Positions 27,672 to 32,728 of a stretch of DNA of 32,728 bases are shown piece after piece (positions within the stretch are counted from its first letter, which is position 1; every line of letters begins with the position of its first letter). This stretch comes from Cymbomonas tetramitiformis (Eukaryota; Chlorophyta; Pyramimonadophyceae; Pyramimonadales; Pyramimonadaceae): contig LGRX02028845.1 in assembly GCA_001247695.2 (NCBI GenBank), positions 1 through 32,728 on the forward strand, given 5' to 3'. Both the position numbers and the translations under genes were made by a program. Under the pieces are notes generated by a model. The model saw only the letters and a program-made list of their open reading frames with translations. It searched no databases and was not told the DNA's origin.

Positions 27672-29989
27672 ACTACCTCACCCACCAGCCTGAAGTCCTG
27701 TAGGCATTGGTGTGGCGCCGCCTTCACCTTCTCCCGCAGCGAACGGAGTGATCCCTCTCGGGTGTACTCCGCTTTCAACGCACGCAGGAACTTTGAGTCC
27801 GACTGCTGGGAGATTGTGTCTCTGAAGGCTGCTGCCTCACCCGTCCTTATCACAGCGGGAGCTGTTCGCGGATGCCTCACGCGTGCTGGCTGTGGTTTGG
27901 CGGGAGGGGCGTGCACTATCAGAACAGGCCAGCGAAGGTCGAAGGCCTTCCCGTCTGGGTTCTCGAAGAACTGATTAGGCTCGCCCTTGTCATCGTGAGT
28001 AGGGACGACCTCCACGATCTGCATATTGGCTTTCCTGAATAGTTTGCGCCACGCGGGGAGCTTGGACTGGTGATCTGGCAGGACGAAGACTGCTGAGGTG
28101 TTTTCTGGGTCCGCCTTCCATTCTGTGATGTACTTGTTCAGAATCGCCTCCACAGTAATGTGTTTGGAGTTATATGGAGGGTTACACCAAATCCGGAGGC
28201 CCCTCCATTTCTCTGAAAGGCAGTCTGTCCAGAATCTATCCGCCTGTCTGTTACGGCCGCCAAAGTCACAACAGGCGTCCACATCGAAGGGTCCAAACTT
28301 CTCGGCGTACTTCGAGGAGTACTCTGCGCGGACACGCCAATTCTGCGAGTCCTCTGGGGGGGACGCCTGTCGTTTCTGTGGGTAAAGGACCGGGGATGGA
28401 GCTGACTGCTGGGGCGTCTTCTGTGGGGGTGGTGAGCTCGCTGGCACCTTCTCAGTGGGCGCCACCGATGCATCAGCTCGTGATGTAGGCGTTCGCGTCT
28501 TCGGTGACACCAACCGTGGGGGCGCTGGGGTTGTAGAGGCTTTCCCAGCGCGAGACATACTCCTCGTTATCCTTATCTGAGGTGGAGCTCGGTCAGGGGG
28601 TTCGTGTGGAGCTTCTGTCGGCTTCGCGCCGCTATCAGCTTCAGGCCAGTCAGGCATGTCGAAGTCGAGGTGATCTTCCTTCACCCCCTTATAGAGCTTC
28701 GGATTAACGAGAGCGATGGTCTCCCCCATGTCCATGGCCTGCTCCGCCACGGAGAGGGTTTCCACTGCTGAGAGCCAACAGTCGGCCGTCTGGGCCCAGT
28801 GGGGATGAGCCGCGGGTGGTGAGCTGGAGAAGCATTCAGACTCCAGCGTTGCCAGAGGGTCCTTCGGCAGGTCTGAGGTGGGGTCGATCACTCCTGCTTC
28901 CTCCAACCCTTCGCGAACGTCCTTGTCTTTGAAGTCGGGTCTTCTGGACAAGGCGTCTGGTACCAGCAGTAGTGCCCCCTTGATGTACTCCATTCGCGGG
29001 ACTCCCACCTCCACCAGATCCATGTACCAGCGTGCCTGTCTGCGGCTGAGCTCTCTGCCAGGTTCCATCAGCCGCTCAAGGGGGCGGTGATCACCCTGGA
29101 TGCGGAAGTTGGTGAAGATCAGGTAATGCCGCCAGGTGACGGTGGTACAATGATGCAGGGCACCTAGTTCTCGCTCGCCGGTGTGGTAGTTCTGTTCGGC
29201 GGCTGAGAACTGGCGGCTCTCGTATGCTATCACGCGCAGCCCAAGACCATCTCCGTTGTCTTGCATCAGTACTCCCCCAAGGGCGATGCCGCTGGCATCC
29301 GTCTGCACCACGAAAGGTGCTGTGCCGTCTGCGGCACCCTTAATGTTGGGCAAGGCGAGCACTGGTGCTGAAGTGAGGGCCTTCTTCAGTTCCTCGAAGG
29401 CCCACTGCTGCATGGGGCCCCACTCCCAGGGTACGTCCGACTTGGTCAACCGGGTGAGGGGCTGGGCGATCTCGGAGAAACAGTGAATGAATCTGCGGTA
29501 ATACCCAGCCAGGCCCAAGAACTGCCTGACGTGGGTAACCGTCTCCAGCTCGGGCCAGTCCCTCACTGCAGCCACCTTGTCGTGTTGGGGTCTGCAGCCA
29601 TCCGCAGAGATGCAGTGACCAAGGAACCGCAAGGATTTCTTCAACAGTTGACACTTGGATCTCTTGAGGAAGACGCCCTTCTCCCTGCACGTCAGGAGCA
29701 ATTGTTTGACGTGTTCGTAGTGCTCTGCAGCGGTGTTGCTGAAGACGACCACGTCATCGATGAAGATCCGGACAAATGGGAGATGGCCCAAAGCTCGCTG
29801 CATCCGTCGCTGGTACTGAGACGGCGAGTTCTGCAGTCCCTGCGGCATGACCAACCACTCATATGACCCCATCTGGGTGGTGAAGGCGGTCTTCTCGACA
29901 TCCCCTGGAGCCATCGGAACTTGCCAGAAGCCATCCACCGCGTCGAATGAAGAGAAGAGCTTCGCACCCTGCATCTCGTCGAACATCAT
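27455..29989 (-). pseudogene. Gypsy Pol middle part: reverse transcriptase, RNase H, Dam-like methyltransferase, integrase zinc finger
   Basis: 844 open codons. Residues 1-200 are the reverse transcriptase palm and thumb (FDAVDGFWQVPMAP; catalytic FIDD at 29753-29764; FLGLAGYYRRFI). Residues 226-350 are RNase H (QTDASGIALGGVL, GERELGAL, GDHRPLE, VPDALSR) with all four acidic sites. Residues 350-545 are an acidic then Pro/Ser-rich linker. Residues 550-697 are a Dam-like methyltransferase with NPPY. Residues 797-840 are the integrase HHCC finger (RHAHESLSSGHTGR, CAVCQ). The frame breaks at both ends: upstream inside the reverse transcriptase and downstream just after CAVCQINQ, where a TGA follows and the integrase continues in another frame. 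Confidence 0.85.
27899..28342 (-). other. Dam-like DNA adenine methyltransferase domain inside gypsy Pol
   Basis: About 148 residues: WRVRAEYSSKYAEKFGPFDV, DACCDFGGRNRQADRFWTD, GLRIWCNPPYNSK (NPPY encoded at 28172-28183), TSAVFVLPDHQSKLPAWRK, FDLRWPVLIVHAPP. The D-x-A-C / NPPY / VFVLP layout matches the phage-type DNA N6-adenine methyltransferase (Dam) family. The catalytic NPPY and flanking residues look intact. Activity is not shown. Confidence 0.7.
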
Positions 29990-31895
29990 CTGGATGTCTG
30001 GGAGAGGGTACTATCTTGTCCTTAACTGTCTGGCGGTTGAGAAGCCGGTAGTCGATCACCAGTCGCAGCTCCTTGGGGTTCCCTGGTTTGGGGACCATCA
30101 GACAGGGAGCTGCATAAGGGCTGGAAGAGGGTCGGATGTAGCCCTTGGACATCAGGGTCTCGACGCGTTCTCGAAGTTGGCGGAGTTCCTCTGCAGACTT
30201 CTTGTAGATGCGCTGGCAGGGCGGCCCCTTCTTGCTCAGCTCAGGGTCCAGGTTGATGTTGGCCTCATCTTGGGGGTTATGTCTGAGTCCATCGATGTTC
30301 GGTAGAGCAGTCGTCATCTTCTCCTTGTACTCCTCGCCCCAGAAGTCCTGAAACTTGAGGGTCCACTCAGGGCCCACTTCTGCGTCTTCAGTATCCGCAG
30401 CGGGTTCGGCGTTCTCAGAGTCGATAGCCGTGGCTGCAAAGGCAGAAGCAGTATCATCGGGGGACTTCTCGGCCACCATGAGCCAGGCGGGTTGTAGCTC
30501 CGGGTCGTCATTGCCGCGTAGCTTCTGCGTCTCCGCGTACACCAGGTACTTCTTCAGCTGGGCAGGGGTTAGGAACACCTCATCCACCAATCCCGCGCAG
30601 GCCGTGCCCTTCGGAGACCTGTCTCCAGATGCTTTCCCAGGAGAACAGCCTGTGATGGTGACGCGATCCCCAATCTTACCACTGCGGGACTTCCTGAGGA
30701 AGGAGACGGAGCCATTCCCTTCATAGCCCAGAGTGACAGGAGAGTGACTGCGCAACCACCTTCCGCCAAGGATAACATCCACCTGTATGCCCAGTGGTAG
30801 GATTCGAAGGGCAAGGGCGTTCTCTGTATAGGTGCCCGTAGTGGTGTGTGTGTTAAACTTGGCGTACGCGGTGGCGCCAGTGATCTTTACAGATCCATCT
30901 GCTAAGGTGACTCGCATCTCAGAGCCAGCTCGTGTCGTGAGGCCACATCGCTTGGCGCTCTGCTCCGAGATGAAGTTGTCAGAGGCCCCCGAGTCGATCA
31001 GCACCTTGACCGGGTGCCCCCTGAGGGTTGCATGGAACACCAGCAGCAGCGGTCCTTCTTCGTCATGTGCCGCTGCGAGAGTACCCTCAATGTCGCTCTT
31101 CCACTGAACTCCCCCATCTGTGCGTATGCTTTTGCACTTAAGGTTGGGGAGGAGGTTGTCCGAGGCCTCGCGGCATTCTTCCAACGTTTGCCTACACGCG
31201 GCGTAGAACTCCTCATCCAGCAAGTCGACATCTTCAGTCGGGTGGCTGACGAGGTTGTCTACACTCGCCGTCAGCAGGGTACCCGCTGAGGTGCATTCGC
31301 TCGAGGTGGGGCTGACATGAGTGGTGTCGCTGGTGGTAGGGCTCACATGAGTAGTGCCACTGGTGGTAGGGCTCACATGGGTAGTGCCGCTTACTGTGGG
31401 GCTCACGTGGGTAGTGCCGCTTGTTGTGGGGCTCACATGGGTAGCGACACTATTGATGAGACTGCCATGGGTGAGAGGATCCTCGTCATGCTGAGGGCTG
31501 CCAGTAGGGGAGTTGTGGGCGAGTTGGTGGGAGCTCTGGTGGTCAGTTCTCGCCTCAGGGGTCCCAGCTGCTGCCATCTGCTGGGTGTAGCAGAGCGAAT
31601 CGACTGAGGGCTCCTCTTCCATCACCTCGGGGTCTTCAGCGATGGGGTGGCTGTCGAGACGGGGCGGCGCTTCATCTGCTTCATGCGTTCTGACGGTGGT
31701 CATCTGTTGGGTGAAGCAAAGCGAGCTGGGTGTAGAGGTTTCCTCTGCCACCGCGCAGTCGGATGAACCTTCAAGGTTTCCTCCTGGGGTGGCCGGCGCG
31801 TTGTTATGGTGCGAAGATGTCGTCTCTGTTGTGGGCTCGACCAGCGGGGACGATGAAGGGGACGCTCCCAAGGGGCTGGGACCCAGCTTCCTCAT
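29859..31895 (-). pseudogene. Gypsy Gag-Pol N-terminal part: linker, aspartic protease, start of reverse transcriptase
   Basis: ATG at 31893-31895. Residues 1-250 are Ser/Thr/Pro-rich with duplicated SLCFTQQM / SLCYTQQM and five 10-residue THVSPTTSGT repeats (31296-31445). A retropepsin follows, with the catalytic VLIDSGASDNFIS (Asp codon at 30993-30995). Reverse transcriptase begins with SSSPYAAPCLMVPKPGNP and LRLVIDYRLLNRQTVKDK, after which a one-base shift near 30000 breaks the frame; the remaining codons to 29859 are out of frame. The ORF would yield protease and the first third of the polymerase. It overlaps the Gag-like ORF upstream by 4 nt. Confidence 0.8.
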
Positions 31896-32410
31896 CTTGT
31901 ACTGGTGTACTGCGTGTAGACTGCACCAGGCGCCAGGTATAGGCCCACGTCTCCCGCTGTCCCGGGTATCGTGCCCACTTCAGTGTCCAGGGTGCAGAGA
32001 GATGCCGAGGATCTCGCTGCTGCTCTTCGTGCGCCCTCTTTTTCCCACAGCCTGCTACCTGGGGAAGAGTCTGGGCTCGAAGTGGCGATCGCCTCCAGCT
32101 GCTCGGTGGGCGACAGCTCTCTCCAAGCCGCGTAGAGGTCGGAGGAGCTGGCGCTAGAGGGCTCGAGGACTTGCTGGCGGCCGTCGTGTGAGAGGAGGTG
32201 CCACAATGCTATGCGCTGATGGCCCTCCCTGCGATCTTGAGACTCGCGGGCAATGCGCACCCTCTCTGCCAGCTGGTTGGCGCGGTTCACGTGCTCCTTT
32301 GGCGATCGACTCCCAGAGCGTATGCGGCTACGGGTGCGCTCCCACATCTTATCCACCAGGTCTTTGGCAGCCTCCGGGGATTTGCGCAGAGCTCTGCGAA
32401 CCTTTTGCAT
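31892..32410 (-). CDS. Gypsy Gag-like ORF
   Basis: 172 codons from ATG at 32408-32410. It is basic at the N-terminus (KVRRALRKSPEAAKDLVDKM, RTRSRIRSGSRSPKEHV), then helical and charged. No zinc knuckle is seen. It ends in the four-base overlap ATGA with the start of the protease-reverse transcriptase ORF, so downstream translation would need reinitiation or frameshifting. Position before the protease makes it the Gag candidate; sequence alone does not prove it. Confidence 0.55.
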   Translation of the reverse strand: MQKVRRALRKSPEAAKDLVDKMWERTRSRIRSGSRSPKEHVNRANQLAERVRIARESQDRREGHQRIALWHLLSHDGRQQVLEPSSASSSDLYAAWRELSPTEQLEAIATSSPDSSPGSRLWEKEGARRAAARSSASLCTLDTEVGTIPGTAGDVGLYLAPGAVYTQYTSTR

Positions 32411-32728
32411 GGCGACCTCGAGGGGGAGGGAGTACAGATCTCTCTTCCAGTGCCACGCAGTCAGCCTCTTCCGCGGATCTGCAAGGTTGGACTGATAGTT
32501 GGGTACTGTAATGGTAGGACAACACGCGGTTGGGGGCGAAGATCGCGGGGCTCTCCACGGTTGCTGCCCATAATGGGGGGTCTGTGCCGGGGAACTCGCC
32601 GCCCCCTCCGACCCTCGATCCTTGCCTGTGTGTAAGCAGGGCCGCCATCAAGAGGTAGTGACGGCTCGTCGAAGGGGGTGCTTTCTGCAAGGGGGTGGCT
32701 GGTCAGGTCATCCCTCGGCAGCGATGGG
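32411..32728 (-). other. Probable 5' leader of the gypsy element
   Basis: No convincing start for a longer Gag. A tRNA primer-binding site could not be recognised, and the 5' LTR lies at or beyond the window end. Confidence 0.35.

Larger units (their letters stand above)
26454..32410 (-). mobile_element. Ty3/gypsy LTR retrotransposon, degenerate, with internal Dam-like domain
   Basis: Sense (minus) order: Gag-like ORF, protease, reverse transcriptase, RNase H, linker, Dam-like methyltransferase, integrase zinc finger, integrase core. Integrase after RNase H is the Ty3/gypsy order. Two frameshifts (near 30000 and near 27460) break the polyprotein, and the integrase tail loses homology near 26612. 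The 5' LTR would lie beyond the window; no 3' LTR or primer-binding site was recognised. Confidence 0.85.

Overview
This is nuclear DNA from a eukaryote, most likely a green alga. The evidence: GC-rich genes are split by many short GT-AG introns; a membrane protein has a proline-rich stalk; the pentamer TGTAA lies shortly after two stop codons, as in chlorophyte polyadenylation; and two retroelement classes common in algae (a DIRS-like tyrosine-recombinase element and Ty3/gypsy) sit among large tandem repeats. No genus can be assigned. There are no bacterial operons, rRNA genes, convincing tRNA genes or CRISPR arrays.

Layout. Positions 1-8750 hold at least three tandem members (A, B, C) and one scrap (D) of an unrecognised gene family. 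Its shared block reads LPHRVxFRTxE, then GEVxVHSLG, GYRC, and a stretch ending in VWRAC. Member A also has a proline-rich stalk and one transmembrane helix. A 55-bp satellite lies between A and B. Positions 8750-10850 look empty.

Positions 10858-15159 (minus strand) hold a leucine-rich-repeat gene. An N-terminal exon with a weak F-box-like stretch is followed by an array of about 14 exons of about 87 nt. Each exon encodes one ribonuclease-inhibitor-type LRR, and the introns between them are all phase 1. The exon-plus-intron unit repeats about every 220 bp, one intron carries a 38-bp minisatellite, and one exon has been truncated.

Positions 16431-19612 (minus) are a 5'-truncated DIRS-like element: reverse transcriptase thumb and RNase H, an NPPF methyltransferase-like domain, a tyrosine recombinase, and two 3' direct repeats of about 145 bp. 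A Gag-like ORF with a zinc knuckle (19616-20827, plus) abuts it head to head, and its 3' end runs into a possible inverted-repeat element.

Positions 21160-25593 are mostly repeats: a G-rich tract, a 51-bp minisatellite of about 15 copies, three copies of an intron-acceptor-like motif, and a satellite with a compound unit of about 0.61 kb. Positions 26454 to beyond 32410 (minus) are a degenerate Ty3/gypsy element with Gag-like, protease, reverse transcriptase, RNase H and DD35E integrase regions. It carries a Dam-like adenine methyltransferase domain between RNase H and the integrase zinc finger. Two frameshifts and an eroded integrase tail suggest it is inactive. The most notable signals are this methyltransferase-bearing gypsy element, the LRR exon array and the unknown gene family.
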